Positions 36,746-44,547 of a stretch of 64,000 nt of DNA are shown here, in pieces. The notes under the pieces were generated by a model. The model did no database searches. It saw only the letters and a list, made by a program, of their open reading frames with translations, and was not told the DNA's origin. This stretch comes from WFZT01 sp964398355 (GTDB taxonomy: Bacteria > Hydrothermota > Hydrothermia > B15-G9 > WFZT01). A program made the translations under genes and the position numbers. The stretch is from the NCBI GenBank assembly GCA_964398355.1, contig CAYNMM010000030.1:5003-69002 (forward strand), written 5' to 3'. Every line of letters starts with the position of its first letter. Positions within the stretch are counted from its first letter, which is position 1.

Positions 36746-37048
36746 CTACCCCTTTAATGATTTAAATACATCGACATCCACGCTACCTTTAACCCTCATT
36801 AAATTAATCGCAATTCCAAGTCCGACAGCCACTTCAACAGCAGCAACTACAAGAATAAATAGAATTAAAACCTGTGGATTTGTATCTTTTGAGTATTTTG
36901 CTAAACCGATAAGAGTAATATTTATAGAATTCAACATTATCTCAAGACTCATCAAAATATAAATTAAATTTCGACGGAAAATAACACCCAGAGCTCCAAC
37001 GAAGAAGAGAATCACGCTAACCAGCAAATAATCACTGAATCCCAGCAT
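36746..37048 (-). CDS. nuoK: NADH-quinone oxidoreductase subunit K
   Basis: A 100-residue, three-helix complex I subunit. LMSLEIMLNSINI contains the membrane-buried glutamate and a second glutamate is in VVAAVEVAVGLGI. It follows nuoJ without a gap. Confidence 0.95.
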   Translation of the reverse strand: MLGFSDYLLVSVILFFVGALGVIFRRNLIYILMSLEIMLNSINITLIGLAKYSKDTNPQVLILFILVVAAVEVAVGLGIAINLMRVKGSVDVDVFKSLKG

Positions 37049-37537
37049 TTAAACCTCCTTTTTTGCAAAAATAAATGCAAGAACCACACCTACAAGTAAG
37101 AGAATGGAGGCAACCTCAAAGGGTAAAAGATACCTGGAAAATATTGCATCGCCTATACCCGCAGCACTCGTATCAAAGTAAGGGGATTGAGGCACAAAAT
37201 GTAGAATTGTTTTCCCAAATCCGTATAAGATACCGAGGGCAAAAAGTGCGAGTAAGATTATCCCAACAAAACTTCTAAGTGATATATCAAAATCAAGTGA
37301 TTCGCGCCTCAAACCGAGAATTATAATCACAAAGGCAATTAAAACAATTATTCCACCGGCATAAACAATTATCTGGACGAACCCCAGATAGTCAGATCCG
37401 GCAAAAAAGAAGTAGAGGGAAATTGAGATAAAAAATAAAAGTAACGATAACGCACTTCTTAGTGGATTCTTCCCGAACAAAACACCAAGAGCAAAAAGTA
37501 AACTAAAAAAAGCATTAACGTAAAATATAACTTTCAT
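37049..37537 (-). CDS. nuoJ: NADH-quinone oxidoreductase subunit J
   Basis: A 162-residue, five-helix complex I subunit with LGFVQIIVYAGGIIVLIAFVIII. I chose ATG 37537 (MKVIFYV) because AGGAGGT lies just upstream; the longer frame reaching into nuoH gives an implausible Cys-rich leader. In many genomes nuoI stands between nuoH and nuoJ; it is absent here. Confidence 0.93.
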   Translation of the reverse strand: MKVIFYVNAFFSLLFALGVLFGKNPLRSALSLLLFFISISLYFFFAGSDYLGFVQIIVYAGGIIVLIAFVIIILGLRRESLDFDISLRSFVGIILLALFALGILYGFGKTILHFVPQSPYFDTSAAGIGDAIFSRYLLPFEVASILLLVGVVLAFIFAKKEV

Positions 37538-37545
37538 AACACCTC

Positions 37546-38508
37546 CTAAAGATAAATTCTCAGAATAGCAGTAATGGCAATATTTAGCAAAGCAAGTGGG
37601 ACAAGGAGTTTCCAACCTACTCCTATCAATTGATCAAATCTAAATCGTGGATATGTCCATCTGATCCACATAAAAACAAATAGTACAACGAACATTTTTA
37701 TGGCAAACCAGATAAATCCGGGAAACCAGGGCCCCTGCCACCCTCCGAGATATATGGTTGTAATTATTGCGCTCATAGCAGTCAAATTGGCATACTCACC
37801 AAGATAAAAAAGAGCAAATTTCATGGAACTGTACTCCGTATGATAACCCGCCACAAGCTCTGCCTCAGCTTCCGGCAAGTCAAAGGGTATTCTATTTAAT
37901 TCGGCAAGTGCAGCAATGAAGAAAACTATAAAACCGATTATTTGGGGAATAATATTCCAGACAGTGTGCTGAGATTCTACAATTTTTACAAGAGACATAG
38001 AACCACTCCATAAGACAACACCGACAAATGCAAGTGCAAGAGCAACCTCATAACTTATAAGCTGACTCGCTACTCTCAATCCACCAATCATTGAGTATTT
38101 CGAATTTGAAGATAAACCAGCAAGGAGAACCCCATAGGTATTTATACCTGAAATAGCAAGGAGTAAAAGTATCCCAACATTTATATCAGAAAGGTAAAAA
38201 TTCTTTGAGAATGGAATTATAACAAATGGCATAACCGCCATAGTCATGACAATTATGGGAGCGATCATGTAAAGAAGCTTATCGACGTGGGCAGGTATGA
38301 CATCTTCTTTAAAAAATAACTTTATGCCGTCGGCAATAGGCTGAAGAAGTCCCCACGGACCAACCCGATTTGGCCCCAGCCTCTCCTGGATGTAAGCAAC
38401 AACCTTTCTCTCCATCAAGGTGAGATAAGCTACCACTCCAAGCATACCAGCAATTACTATGGCTATTTTCACTCCGGTAATTAAAACATCCTTAAAAACT
38501 GGATTCAT
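37546..38508 (-). CDS. nuoH: NADH-quinone oxidoreductase subunit H
   Basis: A 320-residue subunit linking the membrane and peripheral arms and forming part of the quinone site. YLTLMERKVVAYIQERLGPNRVGP and RIPFDLPEAEAELVAGYHTEYS are diagnostic. GGAGG precedes its ATG. It is the first gene of the nuoHJKLMN cluster; the peripheral-arm genes and nuoA are not upstream, where a divergent gene begins instead. Confidence 0.96.
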   Translation of the reverse strand: MNPVFKDVLITGVKIAIVIAGMLGVVAYLTLMERKVVAYIQERLGPNRVGPWGLLQPIADGIKLFFKEDVIPAHVDKLLYMIAPIIVMTMAVMPFVIIPFSKNFYLSDINVGILLLLAISGINTYGVLLAGLSSNSKYSMIGGLRVASQLISYEVALALAFVGVVLWSGSMSLVKIVESQHTVWNIIPQIIGFIVFFIAALAELNRIPFDLPEAEAELVAGYHTEYSSMKFALFYLGEYANLTAMSAIITTIYLGGWQGPWFPGFIWFAIKMFVVLFVFMWIRWTYPRFRFDQLIGVGWKLLVPLALLNIAITAILRIYL

Positions 38509-38591
38509 CTATAATCCTCCGGTTTAAAAAATCTTGCTAAATTTTATTGGTGCATCTACAAAGTATCAAGAAAAACATTTTCCCAAACTGC

Positions 38592-38619
38592 TTGATTTTA
38601 ATAGGATTTAAATTAAAAT
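38592..38619 (+). promoter_or_regulatory. promoter abutting the 38626 gene
   Basis: TTGATT (38592-38597), a 16-bp spacer and TAAAAT (38614-38619). This touches an ATG at 38620 and lies 6 bases before the second ATG at 38626, which is therefore the likely leaderless start. Confidence 0.45.
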
Positions 38620-38625
38620 ATGCAA

Positions 38626-39231
38626 ATGTTAGTCGAAACTGTGTATGGAGGGTTTGAGTGTGTTGGATTGGAATTTCAAAATAATGTATTCCTGTTTAAT
38701 CCAACAGAAAATTTTAATTGTAAATTCAAAACCCGCGGGAAAAATGTATATGTCTTCCAAACAGTTCCTAACGCTCAAATCAGACTTTTTAAAGATTCAA
38801 TAAATTTTAAACCTTCTTTCGGTAGTCACTCCTTTAAAGTTACAAATGAGCTTGGAGATGGTACTGAAGTGTCAATTTACCCTTATGGTGAGCAGTACGC
38901 TGTACTCGTGAAAAAAGGCAAATTCAGATTTTTTTATATGGATTCAAACTATATGTTTAATATCAAAGATCAATTAATTCATGACATCGTTGCAGACCTT
39001 AAGAAGTTCTTTGTACGAAGGATAGACATTGCGTTTCTTCCGTTGGTACCGGAAGATAATTCATCTCTGACGAATCTTTTATTAGATTTAAAACCCAAGC
39101 GGTTCGCCCCGTTACTTCCAACCAATGACCCTGGTCTAATCGAGAATTTTGTTAGAGAAAATATTTTTGAGAAAACATCGATACTGATTTACACCAGAAA
39201 ATGTGACAGATTCAAATTCAATTTAATTTGA
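38626..39231 (+). CDS. unknown soluble protein, possibly a degenerate MBL fold
   Basis: About 201 residues, no signal peptide or membrane helix. The alternation of short strands and the segment RRIDIAFLPLVPED resemble the end of UlaG-type metallo-beta-lactamase-fold proteins, but the HxHxDH metal motif is missing, so I make no functional claim. Start 38626 follows from the promoter position. Its stop codon overlaps the -35 box of accD. Confidence 0.55.
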   Translation: MLVETVYGGFECVGLEFQNNVFLFNPTENFNCKFKTRGKNVYVFQTVPNAQIRLFKDSINFKPSFGSHSFKVTNELGDGTEVSIYPYGEQYAVLVKKGKFRFFYMDSNYMFNIKDQLIHDIVADLKKFFVRRIDIAFLPLVPEDNSSLTNLLLDLKPKRFAPLLPTNDPGLIENFVRENIFEKTSILIYTRKCDRFKFNLI

Positions 39232-39257
39232 CATGATTCCGTTAAAAAAGGTATAAT
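39228..39257 (+). promoter_or_regulatory. accD promoter (leaderless type)
   Basis: TTGACA (39228-39233), an 18-bp spacer and TATAAT (39252-39257), both perfect consensus. The accD ATG starts 7 bases later at 39265 with no Shine-Dalgarno. Confidence 0.75.
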
Positions 39258-39264
39258 TTCCACC

Positions 39265-40113
39265 ATGTTATTTCGCCGCAAGAAGAAAACAATAAAGATT
39301 GAAAAGAGGGATGTGCCAAAGGATATATTTATAAAATGTCCTTCCTGTGGAGAAATTATTTATCGAAATCAGCTTGAAAAAAATTTACATGTTTGTCCAG
39401 TTTGTAACTATCATTTTCGAATCAGGGCTCTCGATTTTGTGAAATTATTACTTGATCATGGGGAATTCGATGAAAAAATTGGTGAACATCTCGAACCTGT
39501 GGATGTGCTTGAATTTCCCGGGTATAAAGAGAAAATAGAAAAATCAAGGAAAAAGACCGGGTTGCGTGAGGCAGCTATTGCTGGTACAGGTATAATGGGA
39601 GGAATGAGCATTGTTTTATTTGTGACCGATTTTGGTTTCCTTGGTGGCAGCATGGGGTCTGTTTATGGTGAAATTTTCTATCGAGCTGCGATAAAAGCTG
39701 TTGAGAAAAGAGTCCCCATGGTTTCTGTTACCTCTTCTGGTGGTGGTGCAAGAATGCACGAAGGGATATTTTCGCTTATGCAAATGGCCAAGACTACAGT
39801 CGGTGTAAATCTGCTTGAAGAGGCAAAGTTACCATTCATATCTGTCTTATCAGATCCCACAATGGGGGGTGTTATGGCATCCTTTGCTGCACTCGGAGAT
39901 GTAATCGTAGCTGAACCAAGGGCCCTTCTCGGCTTTGCGGGCCCCCGTGTAATAAAACAAACAATCGGGGAAGATCTACCTGATGGTTTTCAAACTTCTG
40001 AGTTTTTACTTGAGCACGGGATGATAGACATGGTAGTGGATAGAAGGCAGTTAAAAGAAACTATCGTAAAAATTCTTGATCATCTTACAAAGGGGGAGTA
40101 TGGCAAGAGTTGA
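39265..40113 (+). CDS. accD: acetyl-CoA carboxylase carboxyltransferase subunit beta
   Basis: A 282-residue cytoplasmic subunit that transfers the carboxyl group from biotin to acetyl-CoA for malonyl-CoA synthesis. The N-terminal zinc finger (CPSC ... CPVC) and the crotonase-fold segments TSSGGGARMHEGIFSLMQMAKT and PTMGGVMASFAALGDV are present. accA is not nearby. The ABC ATPase gene overlaps its end by 14 bases. Confidence 0.95.
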   Translation: MLFRRKKKTIKIEKRDVPKDIFIKCPSCGEIIYRNQLEKNLHVCPVCNYHFRIRALDFVKLLLDHGEFDEKIGEHLEPVDVLEFPGYKEKIEKSRKKTGLREAAIAGTGIMGGMSIVLFVTDFGFLGGSMGSVYGEIFYRAAIKAVEKRVPMVSVTSSGGGARMHEGIFSLMQMAKTTVGVNLLEEAKLPFISVLSDPTMGGVMASFAALGDVIVAEPRALLGFAGPRVIKQTIGEDLPDGFQTSEFLLEHGMIDMVVDRRQLKETIVKILDHLTKGEYGKS

Positions 40114-41206
40114 GCTTAAACACGTAACAAAGAAGTTTAACAGAGTCGTGGCTGTAAACGACGTCTCTTTTGTCGTTGAAGATCACCAATTTGCAGTAAT
40201 TCTTGGTCCATCAGGATGTGGCAAAACAACAACTTTAAGACTCATTGCGGGACTTGAGCAGGTGACGAACGGTGAGATCTACATCGGAGAAAGACTCGTT
40301 AATAATATTCCTCCTAAAGATCGAAATATCGCCATGGTGTTTCAAAATTATGCCCTATACCCACACATGACAGTTTACGACAATATGGCATTTGGCTTGA
40401 GAATGAGGAAGATTCCCAGAGACGAAATAGATAAAAGAGTAAAGGAAGCTGCTAAAATCCTTGCCATCGACCACTTACTGGATAGAAAACCCAAGGAATT
40501 GTCTGGTGGACAAAGGCAGAGGGTAGCACTCGGTAGAGCTATTGTGCGAAACCCGGATGTCTTTTTATTCGATGAGCCACTGTCAAATCTTGATGCAAAG
40601 ATGAGAGTTCACATGAGGGCAGAGCTTGCCAAACTCCACAAAAGACTGGAGGCTACCTCAATTTATGTAACACATGATCAGGTTGAAGCTATGACCCTTG
40701 GTGACATTATTATCCTCATGAACGATGGAATAATCCAGCAAATTGATGATCCACTATCTCTTTACCATCGTCCCAGAAACAAATTTGTTGCGGGTTTTAT
40801 AGGCTCACCCCCAATGAACTTTTTTGATGGTGAACTAATTGAAGAGGGTGGGAAACTCTTTTTCAAAAACAAAGATTTCAGCGTCGAAATTCCAGAAAAA
40901 ATTTCACAAAAATTACGTAAAAATTTTGAAAAAGATGTATTTCTGGGAATTAGACCAGAGGATATAAGAAGTGAGAATGACCTGAAAAAGTCTGAAATGG
41001 CTCCGGTTATGATCGCAACGGTTGATTTTGTTGAAACACTCGGGAACGAAATCCTGGTGTATTACAAAACAAAAAGCGGTATAAATTTTGTCTCTCGAAT
41101 ACCACCGTTCAATCCTCCGGAGCATGGAGAGAAGCTACATATTTACTTCTATCTTGAAAGGGTTCATATTTTCTCCGCCAAGTCTGGTCTAAATATCTCA
41201 CTTTGA
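40100..41206 (+). CDS. MalK/UgpC-type sugar ABC transporter ATPase
   Basis: A 368-residue ATPase of the CUT1 group: Walker A GPSGCGKTT, signature LSGGQRQRVALGRAIVR, Walker B VFLFDEPLSNLDA, and a C-terminal TOBE/regulatory domain (GIRPEDI). ATG 40100 follows AGGGGGAG; the longer frame lacks support. No permease or binding protein is adjacent, so it probably serves several transporters encoded elsewhere, as MsmX does. Confidence 0.9.
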   Translation: MARVELKHVTKKFNRVVAVNDVSFVVEDHQFAVILGPSGCGKTTTLRLIAGLEQVTNGEIYIGERLVNNIPPKDRNIAMVFQNYALYPHMTVYDNMAFGLRMRKIPRDEIDKRVKEAAKILAIDHLLDRKPKELSGGQRQRVALGRAIVRNPDVFLFDEPLSNLDAKMRVHMRAELAKLHKRLEATSIYVTHDQVEAMTLGDIIILMNDGIIQQIDDPLSLYHRPRNKFVAGFIGSPPMNFFDGELIEEGGKLFFKNKDFSVEIPEKISQKLRKNFEKDVFLGIRPEDIRSENDLKKSEMAPVMIATVDFVETLGNEILVYYKTKSGINFVSRIPPFNPPEHGEKLHIYFYLERVHIFSAKSGLNISL

Positions 41207-41209
41207 GAG

Positions 41210-42415
41210 ATGCTCAAAAAATTTAAAAATCTGGCATCCTATTCATGGGGGGTATTCAAAAAATTTAATAGGGATGGATGTTTTTCACGAGCCTCGGCAC
41301 TTTCCTATGCTACACTTTTTTCATTGGTTCCAATAACTGCAATTTCGTTCTCTCTGTTTTCATCTTTTAGTGCCTTCAAAAGCTTCAGGGAACAACTTGA
41401 AAATTTCATTTTCAAAAATTTTCTACCATCTTCGGCAGCAAAAATCCAGGAATACATTCAGAATTTTGTTGGAAACACAGCAACTCTTAATATCATCGGA
41501 CTGATATTTCTTGTCATTGCCTCGGTATTTATCATAGACACGATTGAGGTTGCTCTAAATGAAATCTGGTCTGTCAAGGTTAAAAGGCCGTGGGGGCAAA
41601 AATTTGCTTCATTCTGGGCATTTTTGACTTTGACCCCTCTTCTTCTCGGACTCTCGTTTTACGTTTCTGCAAGGTTATCAGAAAGGTTTGGATCATCACC
41701 TTTATTCCACCTACATTTTATTACAAAACTTTTCTTTCTCACTTTTCCTGTCATACTTGCATGGGCCGGTTTTTTCGTAATGTACTACTTCTTACCCTAC
41801 ATTGAGGTTTCTGCAAAACCAGCACTCATTGGTAGTGGCTTTACAAGTGTGGTCTGGGAAATTTCCAAACACATCTTTGACTGGTACATTACCACAAAGG
41901 CGGCCTACAACCACATTTATGGCACAATGGCCGTCATCTTAATTTTCCTGATCTGGATGTACTTTTTCTGGCTCCTTGTTTTATTTGGAGCAGAAATAAC
42001 AGCAACTCTACAATGGCCTGAACTTCTTACAGGTGAGAAGATTACAAATTACAAGAAATTAAAGGCCTTCATTCTGATATGTGAGAATTTTGAAAAAGGG
42101 AAGGGAGCCACCCCCTTAAAACCACTTGCAAAAAGATTACACACATCACCCCATGAGTTAAAAACCATACTTGACATATTTGTCGAGAAGGGGATAATTG
42201 AAAACATAGATGGAAAATATCTTCCGGTAAAGCCACCATCGAAAATCTCGCTTGGTGAATTGATTGAATTGGCAGAAATAATAAATTTTCCTGTACCGGA
42301 GAAACCATTAGACAGGCTTGACGAATTTCTCATAAAATTTTCCTATGAGATGAAGAACAATATCAAAGAGCATCACAATGTAAGTCTCAAAGAGGTGATA
42401 GAAAATTATGGGTGA
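41210..42415 (+). CDS. YihY/BrkB family membrane protein
   Basis: A 401-residue inner-membrane protein with about six helices in the first 275 residues (SRASALSYATLFSLVPI, ALNEIWSVKVKRPWGQK, YNHIYGTMAVILIFLIWMYFFW) and a cytoplasmic C-terminal winged-helix-like region (LKPLAKRLHTSPHELKTILDIFVEKGIIE). The BrkB family lacks a settled function. It overlaps pyrF by eight bases. Confidence 0.9.
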   Translation: MLKKFKNLASYSWGVFKKFNRDGCFSRASALSYATLFSLVPITAISFSLFSSFSAFKSFREQLENFIFKNFLPSSAAKIQEYIQNFVGNTATLNIIGLIFLVIASVFIIDTIEVALNEIWSVKVKRPWGQKFASFWAFLTLTPLLLGLSFYVSARLSERFGSSPLFHLHFITKLFFLTFPVILAWAGFFVMYYFLPYIEVSAKPALIGSGFTSVVWEISKHIFDWYITTKAAYNHIYGTMAVILIFLIWMYFFWLLVLFGAEITATLQWPELLTGEKITNYKKLKAFILICENFEKGKGATPLKPLAKRLHTSPHELKTILDIFVEKGIIENIDGKYLPVKPPSKISLGELIELAEIINFPVPEKPLDRLDEFLIKFSYEMKNNIKEHHNVSLKEVIENYG

Positions 42416-43091
42416 AATAATCATTGCTTTAAATACGTATGATAAAAAATTAGCTGTGAATTGGGTGAAAAATTTCAAAGATAGGGTAAAAATCTTTAAG
42501 ATCGGTCTTCCACTATTCAGCCGTTACGGCCCACAAATTGTACAGGATATAAAAAATCAAGGTGTTGAAATCTTTCTCGATATGAAACTTCATGACATTC
42601 CAAGTGTTGTGGGAGACTCCGTTCGTGCTTTAAAAAATCTTGAAGTGAAATACGTAACAATCCACATTACTGGTGGAAATTCTATGATCTCGGAAGCCCT
42701 GTCAGCGGCTGAAGGTAAAATTGAAATTATCGGTGTTACAATTTTGACCAGCATCGATGATGTGATGTTGTCTAAACTCATGGGGTATAATTTGAAAGTC
42801 AAAGACACGGTTTCAAATCTTGTGGACATTTTTGTTAAACATGGTGGGCGCAGTATCGTTCTTTCAGGTCTTGAGGCCAAAACAATCAAAGAAAAATATC
42901 CAGATATTAAAGTATTTGTCCCGGGCATAAGATTCTCGGATGATAAGAGAGGCGATCAAGCAAGAATTGTAACCCCGGAGTTTGCAAGGAAAAACAAATT
43001 CGATTTCATTGTGGTAGGACGTTCTGTAACCCATGCTAAAGATCCAGACAAAGCATTAAATAGATTAATAGGAGAGTTTTATGGAACTTAA
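42408..43091 (+). CDS. pyrF: orotidine 5'-phosphate decarboxylase
   Basis: A 227-residue TIM barrel that forms UMP from OMP. The catalytic motif LDMKLHDIPSVV (Asp-Lys-Asp), an early ALNTYDK and VPGIRFSDDKRGDQARIVTPEFA are present. Other pyrimidine genes (pyrB, pyrC) lie at 49228-51433 in a different operon. Confidence 0.95.
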   Translation: MGEIIIALNTYDKKLAVNWVKNFKDRVKIFKIGLPLFSRYGPQIVQDIKNQGVEIFLDMKLHDIPSVVGDSVRALKNLEVKYVTIHITGGNSMISEALSAAEGKIEIIGVTILTSIDDVMLSKLMGYNLKVKDTVSNLVDIFVKHGGRSIVLSGLEAKTIKEKYPDIKVFVPGIRFSDDKRGDQARIVTPEFARKNKFDFIVVGRSVTHAKDPDKALNRLIGEFYGT

Positions 43092-43338
43092 ATCTTTCGA
43101 ATGTAAAGGATGTGGCACTATTATCTGGGTTCCTGAGAATCAAGGTGATCCCATGTATTGCCCTTTGTGTAGAAGTGGTTTAACAGAAGTAAACGTGAAA
43201 TTTGACGAGAATGCAAGTGAATATATTTGTCCTGAATGTGAGAACAGTTTTTTCACTACGAGGACTCCTTATAAATGTGCTTACTGCAATTATACTTTCC
43301 CTCGAACCCCTTATTTAAAACAGGACGAAAGGCTTTAG
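43081..43338 (+). CDS. small multi-zinc-ribbon protein
   Basis: An 85-residue protein with four CxxC pairs (CKGC, CPLC, CPEC, CAYC), hence probably two zinc ribbons. No catalytic domain. It overlaps pyrF by 11 bases and its stop overlaps, tail to tail, the end of lysA by four bases. Function unknown. Confidence 0.75.
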   Translation: MELKSFECKGCGTIIWVPENQGDPMYCPLCRSGLTEVNVKFDENASEYICPECENSFFTTRTPYKCAYCNYTFPRTPYLKQDERL

Positions 43339-44546
43339 CGTTGTATTCCACGCCATAAGACTTCGTCTATGCCCTCTCTTGACCTGATTAAAAAGTACCT
43401 ATCCGCTTCACACAGGACCTCTGCTGGTCTTGGCCTTGCATTGTAATTTGACGCCATCGTCATGCCGTATGCCCCAGTATCCATTATGGCAAGAAGATCT
43501 CCTCTATCAGGTATTTCAAGTTCAAAATCCCGACCGAACACATCGGTAGACTCACACACAGGTCCTCCAACCGAGAATAACTCCTTTGTCCGTCCATTTT
43601 TCACAACATTAACAATTCTATGCCTTGCCCCGTAATACGCAGGTCTTGAAAAATCGTTCATACCTGCGTCAACAATAACGAAATCTCTTTTTCTGTAAAG
43701 TACTTTTGTCACAAGAATTCCAGCTCTTGCAATTATGAACCTCCCTGGCTCTGTTATCACCTCGTCCACAAAATTCCTTAGGTACAGGAGAACATTCTTC
43801 CTGAAACCGTTGAAATCAAACTTCTTTCCAGTTGCATCATAGTCCACTCCAAAACCTCCCCCAATATCAAAAGTAGAAATTTTTTCAAAGTGAAAAAGAT
43901 GTTCAACCTTTTTGACAGCCTCAAGATAGGGCTCCCATTCAAAGATCTGTGAACCGATGTGCACGTGGAGACCGGTAATAGATACCCATCTATCCGAAAA
44001 CGTCTTCAAAATTTCTTCAGCTAAGTCGAGGTCAATTCCAAATTTACTTGATTTTTTTGCAGTGGCGATCTTGTCTATTGTTTTTGGGGATACATCCGGA
44101 TTTATTCTCAGAGCAACATTTATACGTTTTTGCAATTTACTTGCAATTTCTTTTATAACATAAAGCTCTTCTTCCGACTCAACATTCAACAATTTGATTC
44201 CATTTTCCATTGCAAATTCTATCTCTTCTACTGTTTTTCCAACACCGGCAAAAACTATTTTATCAGGAGGAAAATGGGTCTCAATTGCCAATTTAACCTC
44301 ACCACCTGACACAGTATCCGCACCACATCCATATTCTTTGATAATGCGCAAAATATGCGGGTTGTTGTTCGCTTTTAGGGAGTAAGCAATAAGATGGGGA
44401 ATGTCTTTAAACACTTCTTTAATCTGCTCAATTCTTTTTAGAAATGATGATTTGCTATAAACGTACAGGGGAGTGCCAAACTGTCTGGCTAAATCTGTGA
44501 TGCTCACTTCCTCGCAATATAATTCGCCGTTCTTCCACTCAAACAT
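43335..44546 (-). CDS. lysA: diaminopimelate decarboxylase
   Basis: A 403-residue PLP enzyme converting meso-diaminopimelate to lysine. The PLP lysine is in YSLKANNNPHILR, the glycine loop in FDIGGGFGVDYDA, and the specificity elements VGGPVCESTDVFGRD and DTGAYGMTMASNYNARPRP are clear. It starts one base after the M23 peptidase stop, as the last gene of a thiD-led unit. Confidence 0.95.
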   Translation of the reverse strand: MFEWKNGELYCEEVSITDLARQFGTPLYVYSKSSFLKRIEQIKEVFKDIPHLIAYSLKANNNPHILRIIKEYGCGADTVSGGEVKLAIETHFPPDKIVFAGVGKTVEEIEFAMENGIKLLNVESEEELYVIKEIASKLQKRINVALRINPDVSPKTIDKIATAKKSSKFGIDLDLAEEILKTFSDRWVSITGLHVHIGSQIFEWEPYLEAVKKVEHLFHFEKISTFDIGGGFGVDYDATGKKFDFNGFRKNVLLYLRNFVDEVITEPGRFIIARAGILVTKVLYRKRDFVIVDAGMNDFSRPAYYGARHRIVNVVKNGRTKELFSVGGPVCESTDVFGRDFELEIPDRGDLLAIMDTGAYGMTMASNYNARPRPAEVLCEADRYFLIRSREGIDEVLWRGIQR

Positions 44547-44547
44547 T

